From: Bacteroidota bacterium
Lineage (GTDB): Bacteria > Bacteroidota > Bacteroidia > Chitinophagales > Chitinophagaceae
NCBI GenBank assembly: GCA_016868585.1
Contig: VGGR01000001.1
Location: forward strand, 1 to 64,000
Direction of reading: 5' to 3'
Length of the DNA stretch: 64,000 nucleotides
Shown here: piece after piece, positions 42,662 through 52,283 of the stretch
Layout of the letters: the number at the start of each line of letters is the position of its first letter
How positions within the stretch are numbered: position 1 is the first letter of the stretch
Program-made: the position numbers and the translations under genes
The notes under the pieces: model-generated
Databases searched by the model: none
What the model saw: only the letters and a program-made list of their open reading frames with translations
What the model was told of the DNA's origin: nothing

Positions 42662-43525
42662 ATGGTAGACCAACATGACTTGTATAAATTACTTGATGCA
42701 GCCTTTTTGGAGGATATCGGTGAAGGGGATCACTCCACACTTGCTTGTATTGCTGCCACGGCAAAAGGAAAGGCAGCACTAAAAATTAAGGACAATGGTG
42801 TCCTTGCGGGTGTTGAAATAGCGAAACAAATTTTTTTATACAAGGATCCAACAGCCCTATTTACCCCGCACATGCAAGATGGGGAGTTGATGCAACAGGG
42901 CCAGCTTGCTTTTACCATTGAGTCCTGCATCTCCACAATATTGCAGTGTGAACGCGTGGTGTTGAACTGCATGCAACGTATGAGTGGTATTGCCACGCTA
43001 ACGCGTCAGTATGTTGATGCCATAAAAGGGTATTCAACACAATTACTGGACACGCGAAAAACAACACCTAATTTTCGATTGTTGGAAAAAGAAGCCGTGC
43101 AAATCGGGGGTGGGAAAAATCATCGATTTGGCTTGTACGATATGCTCATGCTAAAAGACAATCACATTGATTTTTGTGGCGGATTGCAAAAAGCTATTCA
43201 GCTGGCATGGGACTATGCACAGGAGGTGAATCCATCCCTGAAGATCGAAGTGGAAGCCAGAAGCCTGGATGATGTAAAAAAAATATTATTGAACGCAAGG
43301 GGTAAGGTATTTAGGATCATGCTGGATAATTTTACACCCCTAGCATTGACTGAAGCGGTGGCATTAATTAAAAAAGAAGGTGGCTTTGAAACAGAAGCCA
43401 GCGGTGGGATCAATCTGCAAAATATTTGCGAATATGCAGCCAGTGGCGTTGACTTTATAAGTGTAGGGGCTTTAATTCATCAGGCCAGAAGCCTGGATCT
43501 GAGTCTTAAGGCAATCAAAGTATAA
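42662..43525 (+). CDS. nadC: Nicotinate-nucleotide pyrophosphorylase (carboxylating)
   Basis: 287 residues, the normal size. EDIGEGDHST near the start, ERVVLNCMQRMSGIAT, LLDTRKTTPNFRLLEKEAVQ (substrate-binding R/K cluster), KNHRFGLYDMLMLKDNHI and FRIMLDNFTP are all family blocks. EASGGINLQNICEYAASGVD and FISVGALIHQ form the C-terminal phosphate-binding barrel end. It converts quinolinate and PRPP to NaMN in NAD synthesis. A gene for the last step (nadE) is 2 kb downstream. Confidence 0.95.
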   Translation: MVDQHDLYKLLDAAFLEDIGEGDHSTLACIAATAKGKAALKIKDNGVLAGVEIAKQIFLYKDPTALFTPHMQDGELMQQGQLAFTIESCISTILQCERVVLNCMQRMSGIATLTRQYVDAIKGYSTQLLDTRKTTPNFRLLEKEAVQIGGGKNHRFGLYDMLMLKDNHIDFCGGLQKAIQLAWDYAQEVNPSLKIEVEARSLDDVKKILLNARGKVFRIMLDNFTPLALTEAVALIKKEGGFETEASGGINLQNICEYAASGVDFISVGALIHQARSLDLSLKAIKV

Positions 43526-43529
43526 GCGT

Positions 43530-43874
43530 ATGTCTAAAAAACACCAATCTGATAAAAGGGGGTTTGTTTATAGCACGGATCCTGATTTTTCCTTTGAACC
43601 TGATCTGTTCGATGAGCAGGACACCTTGCCGCCGGGTTCACAACAATTGCGTTTATTGCTGGACACTAAGCAACGCGCCGGCAAGGCAGTAACATTGGTT
43701 ACCGGATTTATTGGAAAGACCAATGATTTAGAGGAGTTGGGAAAAAAACTTAAGCACTATTGTGGATCCGGGGGATCTGTTAAAAATGGCGAAGTATTGG
43801 TGCAGGGCGATCACCGTCAAAAGCTTGCACAATTTCTTTCCAAATTGGGATATAAGGTTAAATTTGGCACATGA
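43530..43874 (+). CDS. SUI1/eIF1-like translation factor (YciH family)
   Basis: 114 residues. The first 40 are acidic and unstructured (STDPDFSFEPDLFDEQDTLP). The rest carries the SUI1 fold: LLLDTKQRAGKAVTLVTGF, DLEELGKKLKHYCGSGGSVK, VLVQGDHRQKLAQFLSKLGY. Bacterial YciH can influence start selection on ribosomes. It lies 4 bp after nadC and overlaps apaG by four bases (ATGA), so it is part of one transcript. Confidence 0.9.
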   Translation: MSKKHQSDKRGFVYSTDPDFSFEPDLFDEQDTLPPGSQQLRLLLDTKQRAGKAVTLVTGFIGKTNDLEELGKKLKHYCGSGGSVKNGEVLVQGDHRQKLAQFLSKLGYKVKFGT

Positions 43875-44257
43875 CATCGATGATCACAGAAGGGGTTCAG
43901 GTTTCCGTTGAAACATTCTATCAGGAGGATTATAGCAATCCACTTCAGGGCGAATACATGTTTGCTTACCGTGTGGAGATAGAAAATTACAATTCCTTTC
44001 CTGTGCAACTTCATCGCCGGCATTGGTTTATTTTTGATAGTAACGCCACGCGCAGAGAAGTGGAGGGTGAGGGAGTGGTAGGTGTGCAACCCGTGATTTT
44101 GCCCGGAGAGATCTACCGTTATGTAAGTGGCTGTAATTTGAATACTGAAATGGGACGAATGGTGGGCACCTATCAAATGGAAAATCTGGATACCCGTGAA
44201 CAGTTCACCGTACAGATCCCGGCTTTTGAGATGATTGTTCCCTTTAAGAACAATTAA
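43871..44257 (+). CDS. apaG: ApaG/DUF525 family protein
   Basis: 128 residues, the usual size. The fibronectin-III-like fold is marked by GVQVSVETFYQEDYSNPLQG, FAYRVEIENYNSFPVQLHRR, HWFIFDSN, VEGEGVVGVQPVILPGEIYR, YVSGCNL and MVGTYQME. The family is often named as a Co2+/Mg2+ efflux protein, but the basis for that is genetic and old. Its four-base overlap with the upstream factor suggests coupled translation. Confidence 0.93.
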   Translation: MTSMITEGVQVSVETFYQEDYSNPLQGEYMFAYRVEIENYNSFPVQLHRRHWFIFDSNATRREVEGEGVVGVQPVILPGEIYRYVSGCNLNTEMGRMVGTYQMENLDTREQFTVQIPAFEMIVPFKNN

Positions 44258-44281
44258 TGCCTGCGCCAGCGACTGGCTATA

Positions 44282-45295
44282 CTATCTCGGCTTGTATTTT
44301 GCTTTTTCCAAAATTTCCGTAGCTGATCTTTGCATGAGTTGTGCCGGAGTAATGTCATTATTTTTTTTGACATATGTTTCCACAATGCGCCAGCCAACCC
44401 ACTGTCCGATATTGCCCGGGGAATATTCCTGTGATAGCCCTTGTGTGAATGGGGCTTCTCCTAAATAGTTTTGAATAAATACCGGATTTAAGGTTTGCAG
44501 TTCGTCAGAACGAATTAAATACGTCCAAATTAGCCCTTCGTTCTCCTTGCACCATTCCAATTGAGCTGTAGTAAAACCTGTAATCAGTGAATCAGCTGTA
44601 GTAGGTAAGATCAATCGGGAGAGGTACCAGTATTTTCCTTTTTCGATCATTTGCTCAATCAAGGTTTTGTCATTGCTTTGATCGGGAAACAAATCTGCTG
44701 TAATGGCTTTTACAAGGGTAGGTACAATATATGATGGTTCAAATCGGCGTGAAAGATATGTGGGATAAAGACCTTGTAACTCGGGAGTTTGATAGGCAAA
44801 AAAATTGCATCCGGCATACTGCTGCAGACCAATGGCTACACCTTGTTGCAACACGGCCACACCCGGTGCATCAAAGGGTCCCATATAAAACCAGATAGGT
44901 CCTGGTCTAAAGGCAGGAAAGTAGTAGCTGAGGTACTGATGGGCTTTTTTTATTTGTTTTTTTAGGTTGTCTATATTTTCAAAACTTGATTGAAGCGAGT
45001 CGTACACCAAGCGGTACTGCTGCAAAAAAATTGCAGTAGTCCGTTGCGTGTTGGTATCCGCAGGATTACCGGAACTGCCCAGGATATAACTCATAAAGTC
45101 ATAATAAAATCCCGGAGATTGTTTTTCTAAATGAGCAAGACTTTTTTCAAGTTGTTGCGTATCCAGGGCAAAGAAGGTTTGATCAAAACGTTGAAAACTT
45201 AAGTCCATGGGTATATGATCCACGGCAGGGGCTTGCGGTTGCTGTTTACAACTACTGATCAATAGTAGAGCTATACTGGCTAAAATCAGACGCAT
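44282..45295 (-). CDS. gldB: Gliding motility lipoprotein GldB
   Basis: 337 residues. Signal with lipobox ISSC (Cys16). The mature part has the GldB pattern: MDLSFQRFDQTFFALD near the start, GPIWFYMGPFDAPGVAVLQQ in the middle (the degenerate relative of a Zn-peptidase region), LPTTADSLITGFTTAQLEWC and GQWVGWRIVETYVKKNNDIT near the end. GldB is needed for gliding in Flavobacterium and is found with gldKLMN genes in T9SS-bearing species. It is divergent from nadE, with a 74-bp gap to the nadE ATG. Confidence 0.9.
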   Translation of the reverse strand: MRLILASIALLLISSCKQQPQAPAVDHIPMDLSFQRFDQTFFALDTQQLEKSLAHLEKQSPGFYYDFMSYILGSSGNPADTNTQRTTAIFLQQYRLVYDSLQSSFENIDNLKKQIKKAHQYLSYYFPAFRPGPIWFYMGPFDAPGVAVLQQGVAIGLQQYAGCNFFAYQTPELQGLYPTYLSRRFEPSYIVPTLVKAITADLFPDQSNDKTLIEQMIEKGKYWYLSRLILPTTADSLITGFTTAQLEWCKENEGLIWTYLIRSDELQTLNPVFIQNYLGEAPFTQGLSQEYSPGNIGQWVGWRIVETYVKKNNDITPAQLMQRSATEILEKAKYKPR

Positions 45296-45357
45296 AGGCT
45301 TACTAACGTAAAGGTTGGGAGATTGTTGTGGAGCGAAGGTACGCTGGAAAATTGGCT

Positions 45358-45365
45358 TACTTTTG
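45358..45365 (+). promoter_or_regulatory. TAnnTTTG -7 box four bases before nadE
   Basis: TACTTTTG matches the consensus and ends four bases before the ATG at 45370. A leaderless or near-leaderless transcript is implied. It also shows that the upstream in-frame GTG at 45328 cannot be the start on this transcript. Confidence 0.45.
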
Positions 45366-45369
45366 TGCT

Positions 45370-47052
45370 ATGAAGATAGCGCTGGCGCAACAGAATTATC
45401 ACATTGGCAATTTTTCAGCGAATGTGCACAAGATTATTGAAGCCATTGCTGTTGCTCGTGACAAGGGAGCAGCCTTGATCTTATTTTCCGAGTTGGCGGT
45501 ATGTGGTTATCCCCCCCGTGATTTTTTAGAGTTTGAAGATTTTATTGATAAGTGCAAAGAAGCCATCAATCAGATCAAAGTGCATACGGACGATATTGCT
45601 GTATTGGTAGGTGCGCCCGACAGGAATTTGGATCCAAAAGGAAAGGATCTTTTTAATGCGGCCTATTTTTTATACAAGGGCGAAATACAAGCGGTGGTTC
45701 ATAAAACCTGTCTGCCTACCTATGATGTGTTTGACGAGTACCGCTATTTTGAACCGGCCAAACATTGGCAACTGATTCCTTTCAAAGGAAAAAAATTAGC
45801 AGTTACCATCTGCGAGGATATTTGGAATCTTGGAGACAATCCGCTCTATACGCATTGTCCCATGGATCAGTTGATTGGTCAGCAACCTGATCTTATGCTG
45901 AATCTTTCCGCTTCGCCCTTTGACTATACGCATGTGGAGGATCGGAAAGCGATTTTGAAAAAAAACGTTTTACGTTATCAGATTCCCATACTTTATTGCA
46001 ATGCCGTGGGTAGCCAAACAGAATTGGTTTTTGATGGCGGGTCCCTGGTTATGGACAAGCAGGGTAATTTGCATAAGCAATTACCCCTTTTTAAAGAGGC
46101 CATTGAAGTTGTTGAGTTAACAGAAGTGGGCAGGTTTCGTGGGCAGGTGATAGAAGAGGCTTCACAGTTGCCTGAGCAAGAGCTTGATCCTTTACAGCTG
46201 AATGCAGGTTTGTGCACTGCAGAAATCTATGAAGCGCTGGTAATGGGAATTAGTGATTACTTCTCCAAAATGGGTTTTACCAAAGCTATCCTGGGAAGTA
46301 GTGGAGGGATAGACAGCGCTGTAACCCTGGCATTGGCAGTGGGGGCACTTGGTAAAGAACAGGTGCAAGCAGTGCTGATGCCTTCTGCTTATTCCAGTGA
46401 ACATAGCATTCAGGATGCCGTGGCGTTGAGCAAACAACTTGGCAATCCCTATCAGCAAATTCCGATCGAAAAAGTTTACCATTCTTTTTTAGCAACATTA
46501 CAACCTTCCTTTGAGGGTTTGCCTTTTTCTGTGGCAGAAGAAAATTTACAAAGCCGTACCCGTGGTAATTTATTGATGGCGCTGGCAAATCAGTTTGGAT
46601 ATGTTTTATTGAATACCTCCAATAAAAGCGAGCTGGCTACCGGTTATGGTACATTATACGGGGATATGGCCGGCGGTCTGTCTGTGCTGGGAGATTGTTA
46701 TAAGCTGCAGGTATATGCCTTGGCACGTTACATTAACCGCGAACGTGAAATTATTCCGGCCTCCATTTTGCTCAAAGCACCTTCTGCGGAGTTAAGACCG
46801 GGACAAAAAGATAGTGACTCCCTGCCGGATTATTCCATCTTGGATCCGCTCTTATATCTCTACATAGAAAAAAGAAAAAGCCCCGCCGATCTAAAGGCTA
46901 TGGGCTTCGAACCCCTTTTGGTAGATCGCATACTTCGGTTGGTTAATACCAACGAGTATAAACGTAATCAGTTCTGTCCCATCATTCGTATTTCTCCCAA
47001 GGCTTTTGGCATGGGAAGAAGATTGCCTATTGTTGGAAAATATCTATCCTGA
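45370..47052 (+). CDS. nadE: Glutamine-dependent NAD+ synthetase
   Basis: 560 residues from the ATG at 45370 (MKIALAQQNYHIGNFSANV). An N-terminal nitrilase-type glutaminase domain holds the Glu-Lys-Cys triad in LILFSELAVCGYPP, VHKTCLPTYDVFDE and VTICEDIWN. The synthetase domain has ILGSSGGIDSAVTLALAV (ATP pyrophosphatase loop) and LLNTSNKSELATGYGTLYGD. It makes NAD from NaAD using glutamine nitrogen. The next gene (rsgA) begins on the base after the stop. Confidence 0.95.
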   Translation: MKIALAQQNYHIGNFSANVHKIIEAIAVARDKGAALILFSELAVCGYPPRDFLEFEDFIDKCKEAINQIKVHTDDIAVLVGAPDRNLDPKGKDLFNAAYFLYKGEIQAVVHKTCLPTYDVFDEYRYFEPAKHWQLIPFKGKKLAVTICEDIWNLGDNPLYTHCPMDQLIGQQPDLMLNLSASPFDYTHVEDRKAILKKNVLRYQIPILYCNAVGSQTELVFDGGSLVMDKQGNLHKQLPLFKEAIEVVELTEVGRFRGQVIEEASQLPEQELDPLQLNAGLCTAEIYEALVMGISDYFSKMGFTKAILGSSGGIDSAVTLALAVGALGKEQVQAVLMPSAYSSEHSIQDAVALSKQLGNPYQQIPIEKVYHSFLATLQPSFEGLPFSVAEENLQSRTRGNLLMALANQFGYVLLNTSNKSELATGYGTLYGDMAGGLSVLGDCYKLQVYALARYINREREIIPASILLKAPSAELRPGQKDSDSLPDYSILDPLLYLYIEKRKSPADLKAMGFEPLLVDRILRLVNTNEYKRNQFCPIIRISPKAFGMGRRLPIVGKYLS

Positions 47053-47979
47053 ATGGAAGGACTCGTATACAAATCAACGGGTAGCTGGTATATACTGCGG
47101 GATCCTTCCGGGCAAAGTTGGAATGCAAGAACAAAGGGGGTGCTAAAATTGGAAAATATTACCAGCACCAATCCTGTTGCAGTAGGCGATTGGGTGGAAT
47201 TTGAAATTGAATCGGATTTGCAGGGTACTGCTCTCATAGATCAAATACTTCCCCGCCATAATTATATCAACAGGCAAAGCCCCCGCCACAAACATCAGCA
47301 TCATATTGTAGCGGCCAATCTGGATCAAACCGTTTTGGTGGTTACCTTGAGAGAACCCCGTACTTCACAAGGGTTCATTGACCGTTTTTTAGTAGCCGCT
47401 GAAATGTATCATGTTAAACCGGTATTGGTTTTTAATAAATCAGATCTCTATCGCGCAAAGGAATTACAGCTTTTTGAAGCATTTCGTGATATGTACCAAC
47501 CACTGGGTTATCCGGTATTGCTGGTGAGTGCAGAAAAGCAAGAGGGGTTAGCTGAATTGAACGCGATGTTGAAGGGCAAGACCACCTTACTGAGTGGCCA
47601 TAGCGGAGTAGGAAAATCAAGTTTGCTTAATGTGCTTTTTCCGGGGATGAATCGAAAAACCCAGGATGTGAGTGGATGGAGTGGCAAAGGACAGCATACC
47701 ACTACGTTTGCAGAAATGTTTGATCTGCCACAGGGTGGAAAAATCATTGATACCCCGGGCATGCGTGAGTTTGGTATTGTGGATTTATCCAAACAAGAAC
47801 TCTCTCATTATTTTCCGGAGATGAAAGAGTTGATCCAACGATGCCAATTCAATAATTGTTTGCATAGTAACGAACCCGGATGTGCCATTAAAGCGGCCGT
47901 TAATCAAGGACTGATACACGAGGATCGTTATGTGAGTTACCGGACAATCCTTGATTGTTTTGAAGAGGAAACGTATTAG
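47053..47979 (+). CDS. rsgA: Ribosome small-subunit-dependent GTPase A (circularly permuted)
   Basis: 308 residues. N-terminal OB domain (about 1-75), then the permuted GTPase order: VLVFNKSD (G4), LVSAEK (G5), LLSGHSGVGKSSLLNVLFPG (G1), GKGQHTTTFAEMF (G2) and IIDTPGMREFGI (G3). The C-terminal zinc site is CQFNNCLHSNEPGCAIKAAV (C-x4-C-x-H-x5-C). It helps late 30S assembly. The ATG immediately follows the nadE stop. It converges with the small lipoprotein and overlaps it by four bases. Confidence 0.95.
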   Translation: MEGLVYKSTGSWYILRDPSGQSWNARTKGVLKLENITSTNPVAVGDWVEFEIESDLQGTALIDQILPRHNYINRQSPRHKHQHHIVAANLDQTVLVVTLREPRTSQGFIDRFLVAAEMYHVKPVLVFNKSDLYRAKELQLFEAFRDMYQPLGYPVLLVSAEKQEGLAELNAMLKGKTTLLSGHSGVGKSSLLNVLFPGMNRKTQDVSGWSGKGQHTTTFAEMFDLPQGGKIIDTPGMREFGIVDLSKQELSHYFPEMKELIQRCQFNNCLHSNEPGCAIKAAVNQGLIHEDRYVSYRTILDCFEEETY

Positions 47980-48170
47980 GACTTGAACTTCTTCGCTTTT
48001 TTCATGGCCTTCATCGCTTCGGGATCGCCACTGATTATTTTTTCCGCTCCCACATTTTTTCCATTGGAAGGGCAACCATATTTAGGTTGGAATATTTTAT
48101 TCCAAACCTGACAGGAGCTAAGACTGCTGATCAGTACAATTAGGAGGGTGGCGTTAATTATTTTTCTCAT
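47976..48170 (-). CDS. Small predicted lipoprotein (conserved in Bacteroidota)
   Basis: 64 residues from the ATG at 48170. Lipobox LSSC (Cys20) follows a hydrophobic signal. The body has KYGCPSNGKNVGAEKIISGD and a basic helical tail (KAMKKAKKFKS). Short lipoproteins with the YGCPSNGKNVGAEK pattern are recognisable in this phylum but have no assigned role. The start is 27 bp downstream of the carbonic-anhydrase-like stop on the same strand, and the end overlaps the rsgA stop by four bases. Confidence 0.65.
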   Translation of the reverse strand: MRKIINATLLIVLISSLSSCQVWNKIFQPKYGCPSNGKNVGAEKIISGDPEAMKAMKKAKKFKS

Positions 48171-48196
48171 AGCTGATTGACCTGGGTAAAGGTAGT

Positions 48197-48730
48197 TCAA
48201 TTGTGAGGATTGTCAGGATCCTTAAACCACTGCGCATAGCCAACGTAGTTATTGGCAATACGGGCTATTTCTCCTGCTACTTTATGGCCGGCAATACTTT
48301 TTACTTTTTTTGCAGGCACTCCCACATAAACACTGTTGGGTTCGCAAATAGTATTTTCTAATACTACTGCACCGGCCGCTATAATGGTATTAGAATGAAC
48401 TACCGCTTTATCCATAATAATAGCCCCCATTCCTACCAACACATGGTCGTGTAAAGTGCAACCATGCACAATAGCGCGATGCCCGATGGAAACATAATTG
48501 CCAATGGTAGTACCACATTTTTCAAAAGTGGCATGGATGATGGCTCCATCCTGAATGTTCACCTGATTGCCGATACGAATAAAATTTACATCACCCCTGA
48601 CTACGGTCTGAAACCAGACACTGCAATTTTCTCCCAGGGTAACATCGCCAATAAGCGTTGCATTTTCGGCCAGGTAGGTATGGTTTCCCATTAGCGGAGT
48701 TTTTCCACGAACAGCCAAGATCAGCGCCAT
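48197..48730 (-). CDS. Gamma-carbonic anhydrase-like protein (left-handed beta-helix)
   Basis: 177 residues from the ATG at 48730 (MALILAVRGKTPLMGNHTYL); longer in-frame starts would overlap the neighbouring divergent gene. Hexapeptide repeats run through the protein (ATLIGDVTLGENCSVWFQTV, VNIQDGAIIHATF, VSIGHRAIVHGCTLHDHVLV, GMGAIIMDKAVVHSNTIIAA). His residues at positions used for the trimer-interface zinc (IGHRAIVHG) are kept. The family covers gamma-CA and YrdA/PaaY proteins; enzymatic activity is not certain. Its start is 51 bp from the divergent aminotransferase. Confidence 0.88.
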   Translation of the reverse strand: MALILAVRGKTPLMGNHTYLAENATLIGDVTLGENCSVWFQTVVRGDVNFIRIGNQVNIQDGAIIHATFEKCGTTIGNYVSIGHRAIVHGCTLHDHVLVGMGAIIMDKAVVHSNTIIAAGAVVLENTICEPNSVYVGVPAKKVKSIAGHKVAGEIARIANNYVGYAQWFKDPDNPHN

Positions 48731-48781
48731 TTTTTTCTTTGCAAAATAGTAAAAATTAAAAGGGCGACCTTTGCCGTAGTT

Positions 48782-49963
48782 ATGCAAAATCGCGAACTCT
48801 TTTACCGACATCTTGCACAAACCTCACCAGCTCCTTTGGCCCTGGAGATCGTTAAAGCAAACGGTGCCACGCTATATGACGCGGCGGGAAAGGAATACAT
48901 CGATTTGATTGGCGGGATCAGCGTGGCAAATACGGGACATGGCCATCCACGGGTATTGGCCGCCATGCAAGAACAGCTGAATGCCTATTTGCATGTGATG
49001 GTCTATGGCGAGTTTATTGAATCTCCGCAGGTGCGGTATGCACAATTATTGGCCAGCCATTTACCTGCGCCACTTGAATCTGTTTATTTTACCAACTCCG
49101 GCACAGAAGCTATCGAAGGTGCCATGAAGTTGGCTAAGCGCGTAACCCATCGCACGCATATCATTTCTTTTAACCATTCTTATCATGGGTCAACACAAGG
49201 AGCCTTGAGTTTAATTGGGGACGAATATTGGCGTAACGCATTCCGTCCATTACTTCCCGGAATTGAGCATGCCACATATAACGATCCGGCTGTTTTAGCA
49301 TCCATCACCAATCAAACCGCCTGTGTTGTGTTGGAAACCATACAGGCCGAGGCAGGAATAGTAAAACCTGATAAAAGCTGGATGCAAGCAGTTCGGAAAC
49401 GTTGTACTCAAACCGGCGCATTATTGGTGCTCGATGAAATCCAGACGGCTTTTGGACGAACGGGTTCACTATGGGGCTTTACTGCTTTTGATATAGTACC
49501 TGATATTTTGGTATTAGGTAAAGCCTTGGGAGGAGGAATGCCATTAGGCGCTTTTGTGGCATCCAAACAACTGATGGATTGCTTTACTACCTCTCCCATA
49601 TTGGGTCATATTACTACGTTCGGAGGTCACCCGCTTTGTTGTGCTGCAGGAAAAGCTGCCATGGAAGCTTTATTGGAAGAGGGATGGATGGGGCAAGTGG
49701 CGGCTAAAGAAAAATTGTTTCATGAAAAATTAGTTCATCCTAAAATTATTGCCGTGCGTAGCGCAGGGCTTTGGATGGCCGTTAGCTTTGATTCGTTTGA
49801 GACCTGTAAAAAAGTAATTGATCATTGTATAGCTTGGGGCGTACTCACGGATTGGTTTTTATTTGCTGCTAATTGCCTACGCATATCTCCACCACTTCTC
49901 ATACACGAAAAATTAATAGAGAAAGCTTGCGAAGTGATCTTGAATGCTTGTGATGCCTGTTAA
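48782..49963 (+). CDS. Class III pyridoxal-phosphate aminotransferase (ornithine/acetylornithine type)
   Basis: 393 residues. ISVANTGHGHPRVLAAMQEQ, YFTNSGTEAIEGAMKLAKR, FNHSYHGSTQGALSL, LVLDEIQTAFGRTGSLWGF (PLP-binding Asp) and VLGKALGGGMPLGAF (Schiff-base Lys) are all standard class III blocks. HITTFGGHPLCCAAGKAAME follows. The substrate could be N-acetylornithine, ornithine or a related omega-amino donor. No arginine-synthesis genes lie nearby, so the reaction cannot be fixed from context. Confidence 0.92.
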   Translation: MQNRELFYRHLAQTSPAPLALEIVKANGATLYDAAGKEYIDLIGGISVANTGHGHPRVLAAMQEQLNAYLHVMVYGEFIESPQVRYAQLLASHLPAPLESVYFTNSGTEAIEGAMKLAKRVTHRTHIISFNHSYHGSTQGALSLIGDEYWRNAFRPLLPGIEHATYNDPAVLASITNQTACVVLETIQAEAGIVKPDKSWMQAVRKRCTQTGALLVLDEIQTAFGRTGSLWGFTAFDIVPDILVLGKALGGGMPLGAFVASKQLMDCFTTSPILGHITTFGGHPLCCAAGKAAMEALLEEGWMGQVAAKEKLFHEKLVHPKIIAVRSAGLWMAVSFDSFETCKKVIDHCIAWGVLTDWFLFAANCLRISPPLLIHEKLIEKACEVILNACDAC

Positions 49964-50007
49964 GGGCAAGAATGGCAAGCAGCGCACCAGCCAAAGTGCG
50001 TATGTTG

Positions 50008-50721
50008 TCAGGGCATTAATTGTCCATATAAAAAAGCTGCTAGCAGAGCACCCGCTATGGGACCAAAAACAGGGATCCAGCTATAAGACCAATCACTATC
50101 TCTTTTTCCGGGGATGGGTAATAAAAAATGCATGATGCGTGGACCAAGATCCCGAGCAGGGTTAATGCCATAACCGGTAGGGCCTCCGAGGCAAAGTCCA
50201 ATTCCCAATACCAATAAGGAAACCGGCAATGCATCAAGGCTCCCCATTTTTGCAGCGGCAGGAGAAATACAAAGTACGCCAAATACAAATGCAAAAGTTC
50301 CGATGCCTTCCGCTATGAAATTGTAAAGCGGATTATGTATGGCAGGTGCAGTACAAAATACGCCCATTTTAAAATCTGCATTTTGGGTAACGGCAAAATG
50401 AGGATGGTATAAAAGCCAAACCAGCGTAGCGCCAAGCATGGCACCGGCAAATTGAGCCGTGATATAATAGATCAGGTCAGCTGATGCAATTTTTCCCAAT
50501 GCCAGCATTCCTATACTTACCGCCGGGTTGAGATGGCCTTGTCCGCCAAGATGCACTGAACTATATACACCAATAAACACGGCCATGGCCCATCCAAAAT
50601 TAATGACCAGCCAGCCTCCCTGCATTCCTTTTGATTTTTCCAGCAACACATTGGCTACCACTCCTCCTCCAAACAATAGCAATAATGCCGTACCGATCAA
50701 TTCGCTCATAAAAATATTCAT
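50008..50721 (-). CDS. glpF: Glycerol uptake facilitator (aquaglyceroporin)
   Basis: 237 residues, six TM helices. NPA motifs are both intact: GHLNPAVSIGML (65-67) and GYGINPARDLGPRIM (about 193-197). The Asp after the second NPAR is the usual mark of glycerol-permeable members, against water-only aquaporins. It is downstream of glpK on the same strand (10 bp apart), so uptake and phosphorylation of glycerol are coupled. Confidence 0.93.
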   Translation of the reverse strand: MNIFMSELIGTALLLLFGGGVVANVLLEKSKGMQGGWLVINFGWAMAVFIGVYSSVHLGGQGHLNPAVSIGMLALGKIASADLIYYITAQFAGAMLGATLVWLLYHPHFAVTQNADFKMGVFCTAPAIHNPLYNFIAEGIGTFAFVFGVLCISPAAAKMGSLDALPVSLLVLGIGLCLGGPTGYGINPARDLGPRIMHFLLPIPGKRDSDWSYSWIPVFGPIAGALLAAFLYGQLMP

Positions 50722-50731
50722 AGTATAAATT

Positions 50732-52228
50732 TTACTGATTTGTTACCCATGCTATTGATGCCTTGACAGCCCGTTTCCAACCATTGGTCAATTCTTGTCG
50801 CTTTGCGGCATCTATCTTGGGTGTAAATAAATGATTTGATTTCCAAAGGGAACGGAGTTGTTCTTTCGAGGTCCAATATCCTACAGCCAATCCGGCTAAA
50901 TAAGCCGCACCAAGGGCAGTGGTCTCCGTGATCACAGGTCTTACCACTTTGCAATCGAGTATATCCGATTGAAATTGCATGAGTAGGTCATTCACTGTGG
51001 CACCGCCATCTACCCGTAATTCTCGAATAGGGATCCTGGCGTCCGATTGCATGGCATTAAGTAAATCGGCCGATTGATAAGCTATGCTATCCAACGCTGC
51101 TCTTGCTATATGGGCTTGGTTGCTACCGCGGGTTAACCCAAAAATTGTTCCGCGCGCATAAGCATTCCAATAGGGTGCGCCGAGTCCTGCAAAGGCAGGC
51201 ACCATATAAACGCCTTGACTATCCGGCACACTTGAGGCCAGTTTTTCAATATCGGGTGCGCTATGAATTACTTTTAATTGATCACGTAACCATTGCACCA
51301 CCGCGCCACCGATAAAAACAGATCCTTCGAGGGCATATTCCGTTTTTCCGTCCAGCTGCCAGGCTATGGTGGTTAATAAATTATTGGTGGAACTAATGGC
51401 TTTTTCTCCGGTGTTCATCAACATAAAACATCCGGTGCCATAGGTATTTTTAACCATGCCGGGATCAATACATAATTGTCCAAAGAGGGCTGCTTGCTGG
51501 TCTCCGGCAACACCTCCTATTGGAATGGTATGGCCAGGGATTACTTGGCAATCAGCAATCACTCCGGAACTGGGCACTACCGTTGGTAAAAGCGAATGGG
51601 GGATATCAAATAGCCTAAGTAGTTCCTGATCCCATTGTAATGTATGAATATTATAAAGGAGGGTACGGGATGCATTGGTCACATCCGTAGCATGCACTTT
51701 TCCATTTGATAATTTCCAGATCAGCCAGCAGTCCATGGTGCCGAATGCTAATTGTCCTTTGGCAGCTTTCTCACGGGCTCCGGGTGTATGATCCAGCAAC
51801 CATTTGATTTTAGTGGCGGAGAAATACGGGTCCAGAATCAAACCGGTTTTTTCTTGCAACATCGGGGCATGTCCCGCAGCACGAAGGGTGTCGCAGGTAG
51901 CAGCGGTTCTTCTGTCTTGCCAAACAATGGCAGGAGCAATGGGCTCTCCGCTTTCCCTGTCCCATAATACCGTTGTTTCGCGTTGGTTGGTAATACCGAT
52001 AGCGGCAATTTGCTTGGGCTGTATTCTGCCTTTGGCAATTACCTCAACCATGGTGCCCAGCTGCGTTTCCCAAATCTCATGGGCGTCATGCTCTACCCAA
52101 CGGGGTTGAGGATAATGTTGTTTGAATTCTTTTTGTGCAATGCTCACAATGGCGCCTTGCTGATCAAGCAGAATACTGCGGCTACTGGTGGTGCCTTGAT
52201 CAAGTGCCAGAATATAGGAAGCTTGCAT
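50732..52228 (-). CDS. glpK: Glycerol kinase
   Basis: 498 residues, the normal size. [20 protein letters not shown] is the phosphate-1 motif; [64 protein letters not shown] and [20 protein letters not shown] are conserved FGGY/GlpK blocks. It phosphorylates glycerol with ATP to give sn-glycerol-3-phosphate. With glpF it forms a glycerol-use pair. No glpD is seen here, though gpsA is in the same window. Confidence 0.95.
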   Translation of the reverse strand: MQASYILALDQGTTSSRSILLDQQGAIVSIAQKEFKQHYPQPRWVEHDAHEIWETQLGTMVEVIAKGRIQPKQIAAIGITNQRETTVLWDRESGEPIAPAIVWQDRRTAATCDTLRAAGHAPMLQEKTGLILDPYFSATKIKWLLDHTPGAREKAAKGQLAFGTMDCWLIWKLSNGKVHATDVTNASRTLLYNIHTLQWDQELLRLFDIPHSLLPTVVPSSGVIADCQVIPGHTIPIGGVAGDQQAALFGQLCIDPGMVKNTYGTGCFMLMNTGEKAISSTNNLLTTIAWQLDGKTEYALEGSVFIGGAVVQWLRDQLKVIHSAPDIEKLASSVPDSQGVYMVPAFAGLGAPYWNAYARGTIFGLTRGSNQAHIARAALDSIAYQSADLLNAMQSDARIPIRELRVDGGATVNDLLMQFQSDILDCKVVRPVITETTALGAAYLAGLAVGYWTSKEQLRSLWKSNHLFTPKIDAAKRQELTNGWKRAVKASIAWVTNQ

Positions 52229-52283
52229 GCAACGTTATTGGTTGCTCAAGTTAGGAAAATGTCTAAATCGAAATCACCACCCG